NCBI GenBank assembly: GCA_947172415.1
Contig: OX359195.1
Location: 7,371,001-7,435,000 of the forward strand
Source of the DNA: Chondrosia reniformis
Lineage: Eukaryota > Porifera > Demospongiae > Chondrillida > Chondrillidae
Direction of reading: 5' to 3'
Length of the DNA stretch: 64,000 bases
This document shows positions 25,701 through 38,116 of this stretch, in pieces (within the stretch, counting starts at the first letter, position 1; each line of letters begins with the position of its first letter). Under the pieces are notes generated by a model. The model saw nothing but the letters and a program-made list of their open reading frames with translations. It did not search any database and was not told the DNA's origin. The translations under genes were made by a program, and so were the position numbers.

Positions 25701-28700
25701 ATTCTTTTAAATTATAATTATGGTTAGCATCAAGTAAGGTTAACAAAACAGAATAGCCTATTTATTGCTTAGAGAACTTTGAGGACACAATTTCACACCA
25801 ACTTTTCTTCCCTCTACCATAGGGTCGTACAAGTATTCAGATTGAACTTACCATCACAAGTTGTTTCATTTACTGTATCACTCCATGTTCCATTCCCAAG
25901 ATCAGACACAGCTCTCACTCTCACTTCATAGGTAGTTACCAGCTTGAGATCAGTTAGTGCAGTGTATGTAACAGCGGAGGTGAGTATCTGGTCAGTCCAA
26001 TTTTGGCCAATCTCTCTATATTCAACTTCATAATACAATATTGCTCTATCACTGAATGGCATGTCCCAGCTGACATCAAGAGAAGGTTGACCATTGGAGG
26101 CATTTTTGACTAAAGTCACATTTTCAACCATTCCAGGGACTACAAATATAAGTGAAAATTAAAATGTGATCGTTGCTTAATAAGCAGTTATATGCTACGC
26201 TAATATCAATTACAAAATTCTTTTAAATTATAATTATGGTTAGCATCAAGTAAGGTTAACAAAACAGAATAGCCTATTTATTGCTTAGAGAACTTTGAGG
26301 ACACAATTTCACACCAACTTTTCTTCCCTCTACCATAGGGTCGTACAAGTCTTCAGATTGAACTTACCATCACAAGTTGTTTCATTTACTGTATCACTCC
26401 ATGTTCCATTCCCAACATCAGACACAGCTCTCACTCTCACTTCATAGGTAGTTACCAGCTTGAGATCAGTTAGTGCAGTGTATGTAACAGCGGAGGTGAG
26501 TATCTGGTCAGTCCAATTTTGGCCAATCTCTCTATATTCAACTTCATAATACAATATTGCTCTATCACTGAATGGCATGTCCCAGCTGACATCAAGAGAA
26601 GGTTGACCATTAGAGGCATTTTTGACTAAAGTCACATTTTCAACCATTCCAGGGACTACAAATATAAGTGAAAATTAAAATGTGATCGTTGCTTAATAAG
26701 CAGTTATATGCTACGCTAATATCAATTACAAAATTCTTTTAAATTATAATTATGGTTAGCATCAAGTAAGGTTAACAAAACAGAATAGCCTATTTATTGC
26801 TTAGAGAACTTTGAGGACACAATTTCACACCAACGTTTCTTCCCTCTACCATAGGGTCGTACAAGTCTTCAGATTGAACTTACCATCACAAGTTGTTTCA
26901 TTTACTGTATCACTCCATGTTCCATTCCCAATATCAGACACAGCTCTCACTCTCACTTCATAGGTAGTTGCCAGCATGAGACCAGTTAGTGTAGTGTATG
27001 TAACAGCGGAGGTGAGTATCTGGTCAGTCCAATTTTGGCCAATCTCTCTATATTCAACTTCATAATACAATATTGCTCTATCACTGAATGGCATGTCCCA
27101 GCTGACATCAAGAGAAGGTTGACCATTAGAGGCATTTTTGACTATAATCACATTTTCAACCATTCTAGGGACTATATAAATGTACAAAATAATGATTATG
27201 TTTACATTCATATATCGATCTATACAGTATAGAGAAAAGTGAAAGACAAAAGGTGTTAAAATGTTTACACTGACCATCACAAGTGATAACAATGACAATG
27301 CAACTCCACCGACCAAGTTTAGATATAGACACTCCTCTCACTCTCACTTCATAAGTGGTGGCTAGCTCAAGATTATCCAATGTAGTATTAGTAACATTTG
27401 AGGTTGTGTTACTCCACACAGCTTCTCCAGTAGCTCTATACTCTATTTCAAAGCTTGTTGAATTTTGAGCTTCATTCCATTCAATAATAAGTGCATTGGA
27501 TCCATCAATAACAACCTTAGTCACAATGACACCAGTAACTGTAGCTGGCCCTGTAACCATTATTCAGATAAACCTTAAACATACATACATATATACATAC
27601 ACATGAGCATGGCAAGATCTATATATGTATATACATTTGTTAACTACATCTGTGGTTTACAAATAACATACAATATACAGAAAAATGCATTTTGATTAAA
27701 AACTTCATAGGCATTGCTTTTTATATTAGTCTTCCTAGTCTCTATGAACATTTGCCAAATTGGATGGTAGGAATTCCTTCTACATTCCTTCTTCTTCCTG
27801 TAACTATGCCAAGCTTATTTTGAGATTGTCATCTTTAGTCAACTGAGGATCTCTTGATGCTCAATAGACTAAAGATGAACCATATCTCAAATATTTGTCA
27901 AATATTACCAAACTTCACCTATAAATACATACCTGCACACATTTCAGGACCACAAAAATAATGTTGACCGAATACTCCTTGTGTAGTGTGTTGTGAGAAA
28001 CTTAATGGATTAATACTATCAACAGTGCCATCAAAGGCATAGAGGAGGTAAAATGTTTGATTTAGCGCAAGATCATTAGTGTCTCCAGTAACTCTCATTC
28101 TATCAAATGTCATCATTGTTCTGCCATTCTCTACTGAAACGCAGTAATTAAAGACATCTTGTTGACTGTCATCAGGTGGCCTGGCATAAGTTATTGCATA
28201 TCTAAGAAAAGAGTAACCAAATTTTAGATGTCTAATTACAGATTACCAATTGACTTACGCATCAGTTACAAACATGTCCTCTCCTAATCTACCACCAATG
28301 ATGACATCTGAGTTGGGCTGTATAGTATAGATATAAGAAAGCATCATAAGTAAAAGTGCTAAAGCTACAAGGCATATATCATATCTATATTCTGTGGTCT
28401 TACCATATTTGGAGTTAAGGAGAATCCTACACCAACCCAACCTGAGGTATCTGCTGAGACTTCAAAGGAAATCACATCTCCTCTCGCCCAAATATAAAGT
28501 GAATAACTAGTATTGCTTACATAGTCAATGTTACATGTACACGAAGCTAAAGATTTAAGAAAAAGCAATAAGAGATAAATTTTTGGAAAATTAATACAGT
28601 TATATAATAGGATGGAAGTATATACGTACATATGCAGTATACATATGTGTGTGTATTTTATGTGTGTATGTGTGTGAATACGTATATATGAATGTATTTG

Positions 28701-29566
28701 AGAATCATGCTGCAGCATGCTTCTTAGCAATTAATGAATGAGGTAAAGATCGAAGGATACAACCAGCTGAAATAGAAAACAGGTGGCATGAAAAGGGTTA
28801 TGAATTATAATTTTATTGTCTTCTGTTCTCTGAAAAAAGGTAAAATGAAATCATCATCTTCCGAAATTTGTGAAGATGATGGTTTCCATGTTTCTGGAAA
28901 ACAAAGGTATATTGTGTCACATATGGTTGGCTTGAGTTTAACTGCTCTAATGGCAAGTTCCTTGAATCATATACTGTAAAGATTATATATACTACTGGTG
29001 ACCCGGGCCCATAGCTGCTCCTTCAGTTTGTTCATGACAAGTATATACATGTAGTTGGAAAAAGGTGTCTTGAAGTTGTTCTTTTAACAAATGACCATGA
29101 TATATCCTCCTTAAGTCACTTGGCGATAATCTATTCACTGTATAGGGCCGGCCCATTCGAAGTGTTGAGATTATATCCTAAATTGACAACTTCTATATAG
29201 TGACCAATACTGCAAAATCTAAGCTACAATGTCTTGTGATATCTTGTGCTATTAGAATGTCTGCATCTTGAGAATGCAGTATTAGTTAACTATGAAGAAT
29301 GTTATGCATAATTGGAGGACCATGATATTTTCTAAGAATCTTACTATATAGGAATACTATTTAGAAGAAAGTTACAAGTGCATGATTCATGATAAAATTG
29401 TAACAAGAAAATCTTTATCTGATAAACTAGGCTTTGTGCTTGGCAATGCTTATACATTTGTTAAATACTTACGTCCACCACAATTCACTTGACTGAATGC
29501 TGTGAAGAAGAGAATTATTATTGAAAGAAATATGAAAGGAGACCTCTTTATCCCACTGGTCTCCAT
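22724..29566 (-). CDS. DOMON–FN3–GAIN/GPS single-pass receptor, paralogue C
   Basis: Complete 16-exon model, 1040 aa, all in frame. Signal peptide exon 29566–29473 (METSGIKRSPF start); DOMON exons 28546–28404, 28317–28259 and 28201–27933 (residues ~32–188); six FN3 exons 27550–27275, 27171–26884, 26655–26368, 26139–25852, 25623–25336 and 25108–24780 (~189–774); GAIN exons 24495–24373, 24147–24080, 24015–23679 and 23508–23436 (~775–974); GPS exon 23077–22989 (CQCSHLT motif); TM exon 22834–22724 with TGA almost directly after the helix. No EGF array, but the signal/DOMON junction has CTC and nearby cysteines. FN3 exons 2–4 are near-identical tandem copies. NxS/NxT sites are frequent, as expected for an extracellular stalk. 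Autoproteolysis at HL/T is inferred from the GPS family. Ligand and signalling partner are unknown. Confidence 0.87.
25852..27171 (-). repeat. Tandem FN3 exon units, ~516-bp period, paralogue C
   Basis: FN3 exons starting at 26139, 26655 and 27171 repeat at 516-bp spacing. Exons and the introns after 26139 and 26655 are nearly identical, including an AATTAAAATGTGATCGTTGC block. The 25623 exon shares the same upstream intron. Recent unequal exchange or conversion is the simplest reading. All exons are phase 1–1, so domain number can change freely. Confidence 0.85.
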
Positions 29567-30040
29567 CTTCTGAGGCTCTTCTATATAGACTGTCAGTATA
29601 TTCAGCTACCTACGTATGTATGCAGGTAACACTGGAATGTAACAAGAAATGTATATATGTGCATAGGTACAAAAACAGGTAACTGGAATGTATCACTAAA
29701 TAAAGAATTCAAACAATCTATATATTTGAAATTTAATTGACTTACAGTGACCATAACTAATGAATAATACCTACGTACATACAGTATTAAAAGCATTTAT
29801 ATAGGTTTAGCTTGTAGATGTATGCGTATACGTATTTACAAAGATATATTATAGGTGATATCCACATTCTGAGATTATAAGTATACATAGTTCAAGTAAC
29901 TCTCCAAGAAATCTCAACACTTCAAAATATTTACATTTCATGAGACATCAGAGACCTGGGCAATTTATATATGACCGGTTGGTTTACATACATATAATAT
30001 TAATCAATTTTTTACATCAATTTAATCAAAATGGTAACCA
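29567..30040. other. Short gap between paralogue C and DUS3L
   Basis: About 470 bp with no gene. It must hold the paralogue C promoter and the DUS3L 3' UTR. A possible minus-strand ATTAAA polyadenylation hexamer lies at 30026–30021, 15 nt past the DUS3L stop. No other structure was seen. Confidence 0.4.
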
Positions 30041-33000
30041 CTAGTTATAGGAGTTTGCCTTGTGCTTTGGAAGGAAATTGAAGTCTCCCTTTACTGGTCC
30101 AAGAAGCATTTCACTGTAAAGATCAATGACAGATATAACAGGTGTATGATAGTAAATAAGGAAACAATGTTCATACAGTATCATGTGACGGGAAATAAGG
30201 AAACAATGTTCATACAGTATCATATGACAGGAAATAAGGGAACAATGTTCATACAGTATCATGTGACAGGAAATAAGGGAACAATGTTCATACAGTATCA
30301 TGTGACAGGAAATAAGGGAACAATGTTCATACAGTATCATGTGACATTTGTTAGACCAACCTAATTTTGACCCAATCTTTACAATTCCTTGAAGACATTA
30401 GCGTCTCCAAGTAATCCCTTCCCCTAAAATAGGGAGGTCTTTCATTAATTTTCTGTGGTACTCTCTCTAGTATTCCAACAGGTATATACCTAATTGCATG
30501 AAATGAGGATAGGACGTTGAGCAGAGATTTAGCTGACTGAGCCATTTAGATATATTTCAAGCAGCTCCTCTCATGATGTTTCATCTCCATTAGCAGTCCA
30601 AAAGTATTGGTTTAGCTATCTCATCATTTGAATACACTTTTAACAAGTCATGTAATAGGGAGCATTGTAAGATGTTTAAATACATTATACAAGTACATAT
30701 ACATACGTATACATCATCTGAGTTAATGTATTTTATTGTTTGATCACTCCCATGGTGAGGGCTACCATATTTTTAAAGAGCATACCTGTAAAGAAATGAT
30801 AACCATTCCAACAGAAATCTTCTAGTTTTGTCAACTCCCTAAACAAATAAAAGAATACGAGTTTTCATATGCTTGTGGACTCTAATTTTATTCCATACAC
30901 TCCTGCTTCCAACACTTGCTATATGTGAACACCCATACTAAGGTAATGGACAGCATTATCTACGTATATATATATGTAATGAGATACTCCTATACGTATA
31001 TGAGAAGGAGATATACTTAGTACATTCCATACACTCCTGCTTCCAGCACTTGCTATATGTTTACCAAGACACACATATATACCTGATCATCTGTACCCCA
31101 ATGTTCCAAACCATAGGTTGTGTACTTCTTGAGAATCTCAAATCGCTCATGTGAAGATATATCCCAGTGCCTAGTACATCATAGGTAGTAGGACAGATAG
31201 TACAGTGTCACTGAAAAGATATCATGCATTATAAATCTATCTCAGAACTTGTGAAATGGTACATTGGCTATACAAATATAATAACAATTATTAGAGTAAC
31301 AATCAGTATATGCAGAAACTGACTAGCCAAATTGGCTTATTAGTCACAAATATTGGTGGGTGATGATTACAACGGAAATAAAAGTCAGAACTATATGATA
31401 AATTGGCTATATATACCTATTGTATATTCTAGTGACAAATTCGTAAGCTGTGGAAAGGAATGTTACATATGTATATAACAATGAAAGTGGTTGGTGGTGT
31501 ACCGTTTCTCCTTAATTTCAGTAAAAATCCAAGGCTTTATCAAAGCCCCTCTACAAGACATAAATAGAATCAAGCATCACAATATATAAAGTCTCTTGTT
31601 AGGATTAATACCAATCATTGCTTACATATTGCACTAATACAGTGAAACTCAAGCACAACATCAACCCAAACCATCACATAAATATTACTTTAGTACAGAA
31701 CATATTGACACACAACTAAGCACTATGTGTGTACCTTCAGTACAGTATATTCGTACAAAATGCTTGACATGAGAACTTAGCCAAAAGAATGTAGCAAAAT
31801 AACAAACAGACTAACTGCTAGGTGCAGGGATGCATGAAATGTCTCACACCATTACTTACTGATTACTTCACCTAGATAAGTTCAGAGGTATGTATGTGAA
31901 ATACCCCCGTAATTACCTTCCAATCATAAGTCCACTGAGAGCAGTATCATCCAGATAGTGGTAGTACTCCTCAAAAGAGAGTATATCACCGTTGCCTAGC
32001 AATATAGAAAGTAATGTAAGAAAGTAAAAGAAAAAGAATCTTATTAAACTCACCAAAAACAGGGATATCCCCACACACTGTTTCAGCACACTGGTTCAGG
32101 TAATGGTAGTCTGCCAGTTTTGTATATCTCTGTTCCTTGGAGCGGCCATGAACTGTTACCATGGAAACACCCCAATCCCTCAATTTGGGGATCAAGGAAT
32201 GGGCAACAGACTGCTTGTTTTGTATGCCAGTTCTCATTTTAAGAGTCAGAGGAATGTTCATAACCTGCAGACATACGTACACACATATTAAATAAAGGCT
32301 ATACACATATACAGTACATACATGCGTTTGGTCATTCCATTTTCAAGGATGATATACGTATATAAATACATATATTATTTCAAGAATGTTTCAGAGCTAG
32401 TGTATTTAACAAGCTCCGTTAAAAGGGGCAGTATATAGACAGCAAAGCAACATAAAGTGTTTTATCATTTCATCCTACTAGTGTTGCATTCTACACATGG
32501 ATAGTGATGTACGTAGGAGTGTGCACTGTGATATATGTAGCAGTATATAGCAAATTAGTATTATTCCTAGGTAGGTAGGACCTGCCAGATCTACTACATA
32601 GTGAACCCTGTGGAGAGTTGGGCTGTGGTCAAGTGTTACAGTCAAATAAGTGTCTTTAAGTAAAGACTGTATAGTCTACAGTACATACAAAAGAGATGCT
32701 TGTTATTGAATTCCTGTAATGATTAGTTAAAAGCCCAAATATTGGAATACATGGAATGTACTGATACAATTCCTCTATATCTAATATGGAGGCATATACC
32801 AGCCAGAAATAGCTCTATTTTGCATACAGTACATACTTCTACGTATTATGAAGGATATAATATTACACATAATATTCTACTTGTCACATACACATACATA
32901 GGTACGTACGTACATTAGACCAGCCACATCTGAGTGGTATGTTATTTTATCGTTTTATATTAATATAATACTTTTATAACAAATAGGTTTAACATGACTC

Positions 33001-36000
33001 ATACAAAAAATTGAATTTGCTATCTAATGGAGTGTCCCAGTGTTTCCGAGGAGAGAGGGTTACAAGATTAGAGCCATTCACTAAAATGTGCTTTTGACTT
33101 CTTCAAAACCAATTAGTTGACAAATATAAACATTTTACCCATTCTCTAGTAGCTAGACACTCAAAAGATTAACATCTGATGTAATGCGTCTAAGGATGGG
33201 TTTGGAACAGTCAGGAGAAGTACATGCATTTACTCACACTAGTCATTCCCTTCACAATCTCCTCTAGTCTCTTTGACCTCCTCATCAGGGCAGAACCAGC
33301 TCCCTAAACAAGATAATCGGTTGACATCTTTACTACTCTCCCAGTAAAGATGTTACATAGCAGAAGTCAATGAGACATAATTCTAATGGTAATGTATGAT
33401 ACGTACTTGCCAATTATGGTTTGGGGTTTGACATATATGCCAGTTGCAACTAAAGATTTACAGCTAGCCTTGTAGCTGTATAGTATATAGTTTATCTACT
33501 AAGGGAATTTGTCACAACCAGATTTTTGAACTATAGACTGAGATATCTTCAGACTGAGTAGGTTAGAGTACTCATCCGGCTTCTAGCAGAGTACATCGTG
33601 TCAATTCCTGCTACGTTATTGCTCGAAAGATCGTACTGTCTAATATTTATTACATAGTAACGAGCCCCTACGATGTTATTCAAGTCCTCTATTGGTATTC
33701 CTTTGGATACGAAGCGCTACCTCATTAATAACAATTGAAGGTCGAATATGTAATAACATATGTATGCCCTTAGCCTGATGTAGTGGGGGATTGCATTATA
33801 AAACTGATGAGAGTTTACCGTGATTCTAATACATATCTACGTAGTACTCTGTAGAACTTGTCAACAAGAATCTAGTACTCTGTAGAACTTGTCAACAAGA
33901 ATCTAGTACTCTGTAGAACTTGTCAACAAGAATCTAGTACTCTGTAGAACTTGTCAACAAGAATCTAGTACTCTGTAGAACTTGTCAACAAGAATCTAGT
34001 ACTCTGTAGAACTTGTCAACAAGAATCTAGTACTCTGTAGAACTTGTCAACAAGGATCTAGTACTCTGTAGAACTTGTCAACAAGGATCTAGTACTCTGT
34101 AGAACTTGTCAACAAGGATCTAGTACTCTGTAGAACTTGTCAACAAGAATCTAGTACTCTGTAGAACTTGTCAACAAGAATCTAGTACTCTGTAGAACTT
34201 GTCAACAAGAATCTAGTACTCTGTAGAACTTGTCAACAAGAATCTAGTACTCTGTAGAACTTGTCAACAAGGATCTAGTACTCTGTAGAACTTGTCAACA
34301 AGGATCTAGTACTCTGTAGAACTTGTCAACAAGGATCTAGTACTCTGTAGAACTTGTCAACAAGAATCTAGTACTCTGTAGAACTTGTCAACAAGAATCT
34401 AGTACTCTGTAGAACTTGTCAACAAGAATCTAGTACTCTGTAGAACTTGTCAACAAGAATCTAGTACTCTGTAGAACTTGTCAACAAGGATCTAGTACTC
34501 TGTAGAACTTGTCAACAAGAATCTAGTACTCTGTAGAACTTGTCAACAAGGATCTAGTACTCTGTAGAACTTGTCAACAAGGATCTAGTACTCTGTAGAA
34601 CTTGTCAACAAGGATCTAGTACTCTGTAGAACTTGTCAACAAGGATCTAGTACTCTGTAGAACTTGTCAACAAGGATCTAGTACTCTGTAGAACTTGTCA
34701 ACAAGGATCTAGTACTCTATAGAACTGGTTAATCTGGATGCTGTGGGAGAAAAGGAGAAATCCCCATTGACCGGCTGTCCCACAGAAACTGTAGACACCC
34801 TTCATTGCATGCAGACTTGTAACATTAATGTTTACATAAAGTATTCTCTTTGATGAACGGTTCATAAGTGTTCAAGATGATGAAGACATTTTTTTGACTC
34901 AACTTACAGATTGAAAGACCATATCAATGGGACATCCACAATTAATGTCAATAAAGTCGACTTCAGTATGTCCACATAGCATCTCAGCACATTTGGTCAT
35001 TGTGTCCGGGAAGGAGCCACAAATCTACAAGAACAAGTGTATGATATAAATAGGAAGCAACTATTGCATACATACATACAAAGGTATACCTGTATTCCAC
35101 ATATATACATATATAGGTATACGTACGTATGTACAGTGGACCCTCACTTATCCGGACCTCGAGTATCCGGCCGCTCGGATTATCCGGCCTTAAATTCCGT
35201 TTCTAATTAACATCCATCATTTAATAGCGTGTACGAGTTTACGACAATGGCTAGCTTTAGCGATGTCTCCTTGAAAAGGAAGCATAGTTGTGATACTTTA
35301 AAGACCAAACTAACTTATTTGAACTAACCACTCGACGAAATCAACTGAAATATTACTCGTTCCTCGCTTGAAAATCTTGATCGAGGCGGCATTTCTTTTG
35401 CTTCACATATCCGGTCGTTTCAGTTATCTGGACATAGTCCGGTCCCGTTGGGTCCGGATAAGGGAGAGTTCACTGTACCCGTATTCCACATACATATACA
35501 GGTATACATATGTACCTGTATTCCGAACACATCTTCACTGGCATGTCTCTTGGCAAGGGCCCACTCAGACTGCTGACCTTGCAATAGGTTGGTACACATT
35601 GCCATCTCTCCGCAAGTAATGTCAGCTCCAAGCTCCTTACATATCCTTCGAAATGGTAGATTGCCCACCTGTATACATACATAAGTACATAGATGCATAC
35701 ACTACATTATATACATATATATAGATACTGTTAAGGGTGAGATACTAGCTTATCTGTACATACGTATGTACAACTTGACCAAAAGTGTAACGTGACTAAC
35801 TGTGGTCAATGGAGCCAAGTACAACTTGTTTTTAAAATCAACCTTCTTCCTAATTGGTTCTGGAGTAATTGGGAAGGAGGTACTTTCTTGTAGGGATCCA
35901 CCAGAAGTGGGCGTGGCAGGAGTCAGCATGTCTGGTTGATGCACACCCTCTAGTATAGTCCCTGTCTCTCTCAAAGGCTGGCTGTTCAGCCTAACAGCAG

Positions 36001-37204
36001 TTTCATCACTGTGAGTGTCATCAATCTGGACAGAAGAAGGCTTACTGCTAAGTGAAGGAGGACTTAGTGTATTGATAATTACATCACCATTAACCTGAGG
36101 ATGAGGTCTTGGAGAACACTGACTCTCTTTACTGCACACCTCTACTTTATCATTTAAAGCTTCTTTAGAAGCACACAGTCCACTGTTGCTAGGCAAAGGA
36201 TTGCTGCTCTCCAGGTCATTGGACACTGTCTTCTGGTGGGTGTCTTGAACACATGACTTCCTCTCCCTCTCTAGTGCCTTAAAATACTCATCACTCTTGG
36301 AGAAGATAACAGATCGTTTCCTCAAAGACTCTTGGAATTCCTTAGTGATGCTATTCTTGGTGTGCAATGTCTGGTTAGAATCATATATATCCATATTAAC
36401 AATATTCCTGTAGTCTTCAGATATGTGCTTTGAACCAAAGCGACAGGTGAGACCATGTGGACACTTTCCAAACTGCTCAAAGAAGACGCAATTATCTCCA
36501 AGATCTGGTGGCTTCAATTTCATGAACTCAGCTACATCATGGGAAAAGCGACACTCCTCCTTAAACTGACAGGCTTCACCAACTTTGAGATTGGGACATA
36601 ACTTTTGAGAGAAAGGTGTTCTTGTTCCTCGTGGTCTAGACCTGTTCTGTCCCTTCTTGTGTCTCTTCTTGGCAGGCTCAACTGGCTCTTCTTCCTCAGT
36701 ACCATCTTCTGGATACAAGTCCTCCCTCCGACAGATATAGCTATACCAACGAATATATCTCTCATATACCTACACAGATATAGCTATACCAACGAATATA
36801 TCTCTCATATACCTACACAGATATAGCTATACCAACGAATCTCTCATATACACAGATATAGCTATACCAACAAATATATCTCCCATAGACACAGATATAG
36901 CTATACCAACAAATATATCTCCCATAGACACAGATATAGCTATACCAACAAATATATCTCTCATATACCTACACAGATATAGCTATACCAACGAATATAT
37001 CTCTCATATACCTACACAGATATAGCTATACCAACAAATATACATATTACACGAACATATCTCTTATATAGGCCTATATGTAAATCGAACGTAATCGTAT
37101 CCTATAGTTTAAAAGAGATTCATTTATGTACTCTGCATGTTCACATCTCACCTTTGCTTCACTGCAGCAATTCCATCTCCCAAGCTGGATTGTTTGGCGG
37201 CCAT
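30041..37204 (-). CDS. DUS3L: tRNA-dihydrouridine(47) synthase DUS3L
   Basis: Reduces U47 of tRNAs (and some mRNA uridines) to dihydrouridine with FMN/NADPH; role taken from the family. Ten exons: 37204–37152 ([17 protein letters not shown] start), 36740–35801, 35668–35516, 35024–34908, 33303–33238, 32264–32054, 31995–31917, 31550–31503, 31170–31083 with 30536–30361, and a last 30113–30041 exon. The sum gives 667 aa, close to human DUS3L (about 650). Exon 2 has two CCCH zinc fingers ([42 protein letters not shown]). The catalytic part has [28 protein letters not shown] (active-site cysteine), [22 protein letters not shown] and [14 protein letters not shown], ending [11 protein letters not shown]. 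It lies head-to-head with the kinase-like gene. The exon 2 acceptor is my best choice and lies in a tandem repeat. Confidence 0.95.
30152..30345. repeat. 39-bp tandem repeat, 5 copies, last DUS3L intron
   Basis: Unit begins GAAATAAGGGAACAATGTTC and ends CAGTATCATGTGACAG; 39 bp is a multiple of three, so both strands stay open by chance. It lies between the last two DUS3L exons, so it is intronic. The first copies differ by one or two bases. Confidence 0.9.
33842..34735. repeat. 31-bp minisatellite, 28 copies, DUS3L intron
   Basis: Unit TCTAGTACTCTGTAGAACTT then GTCAACAAGAA. The main variable base is A or G in ACAAGRAT, and the order of the 28 copies is AAAAAAGGGAAAAGGGAAAAGAGGGGGG. Each unit contains the short dyad CTTGT-CA-ACAAG. 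It lies in the intron between the GCPID exon and the ALMRRSKRL exon. Confidence 0.95.
35134..35475. mobile_element. pogo/Tigger-like MITE in DUS3L intron
   Basis: Ends CAGTGGACCCTCACTTATCC and the inverse ...GGATAAGGGAGAGTTCACTG, flanked by TA on both sides. The ATCCGG-rich terminal inverted repeats match the known Tigger/pogo style. It is 342 bp with no transposase, hence non-autonomous. It ends only about 40 bp from a DUS3L exon. Confidence 0.85.
36732..37060. repeat. ~39–43-bp repeat spanning a DUS3L splice acceptor
   Basis: Eight starts of CAGATATAGCTATACCAAC at 36732, 36775, 36818, 36853, 36892, 36931, 36974 and 37017, with CAAATATATCTC(T/C)CATA fillers. The copy nearest exon 2 contains the acceptor TATAG/CTATATC that I chose for DUS3L, so upstream copies carry the same acceptor-like sequence. 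Confidence 0.85.
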
Positions 37205-38116
37205 TTTAGGCTTACTGTAGATAACTACGAAACCACAAGTAAGTAAGTGGATCAGATCAAGGCGATGGTGAGATTATAAAATTTCTACCACTGAATTGAG
37301 TGCTTTAGCGATAGAGTGTAATGTTGATACTGTACACAACTCGTTCGGCAGTTACACTGAATCGGATCCATAATAATAATGATCGTGACATGCTATACAA
37401 AATAATTTTATGTCTTCTACGCTAGTATCTATTAACTTTAATTTCTGTGGCGCTACCTCGTTTGTGACTCGAGGTTCTTGACTGAAGAGTAACGTATAAA
37501 ATAGTATTATAAAATTTAACTGTTTGTCATAAGGGAAGTTCAAATAGCCATCGCGCATATAAGTCGTAAAACTTATAAGGTCAAACAAATAACTATATAG
37601 GGATAGATCAGCAAATCTAGCCGATCCATAACCTATTAACTTATATTATTGACAATTTGTTATGTATATTCTGCCTTAATTTATGCAGAAAATGTTATGA
37701 CACATCATGAAATAGAGGCAGTATGGTCGGTTTGTCAGACTTTTTGCCTCTGTCTTCAGATCACCATTCAAAGGCAATTCCTAATCACGAGTACGATATA
37801 GCATCCATGTATATAATATAAGTCCAATTGTAATAATATACAATAATTATAATCCCATTAACATACATAAAATTTCCTTAATATGCATGGACCTACTAGG
37901 AAAGCTATACAGTAGTGTAGAGCCTTGTATTGGACAAATCAATTTATGTGGGCATATCCAATTACTATACATTAGGTCATTAGGTCATCAGACTATATGT
38001 GTACAATGTGCATCATTTAGCTGATTAAGCAGATTGTGGGCAGTGGTGTGTGTATATTTAGTTAAGCTGTACTTATAAGGCAACAAATGTTCACTTAAAT
38101 ATATTTTTGGTAATAG
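37205..38116. promoter_or_regulatory. Divergent intergenic region, DUS3L / kinase-like gene
   Basis: DUS3L starts on the minus strand at 37204 and the first recognised exon of the plus-strand kinase-like gene is at 38117. The region should therefore hold the DUS3L promoter and the start of the other gene. At least one upstream coding exon of that gene is missing from my model and may be here. No TATA box or motif is assigned. Confidence 0.4.

Noticed and set aside
28788..28979. Short plus-strand open frame in intron 1 of paralogue C
   Set aside because: No homology, and it overlaps a small foldback (ATCATCATCTTC with GAAGATGATGG); coding is unlikely.
30041..30364. Repetitive open frames with 13-aa repeats on both strands
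   Set aside because: Product of the 39-bp intronic repeat; only the last 73 nt (30041–30113) are a real DUS3L exon.
33842..34735. 31-bp direct repeats as a CRISPR array
   Set aside because: Head-to-tail with no spacers at all, in a eukaryotic intron: a minisatellite.
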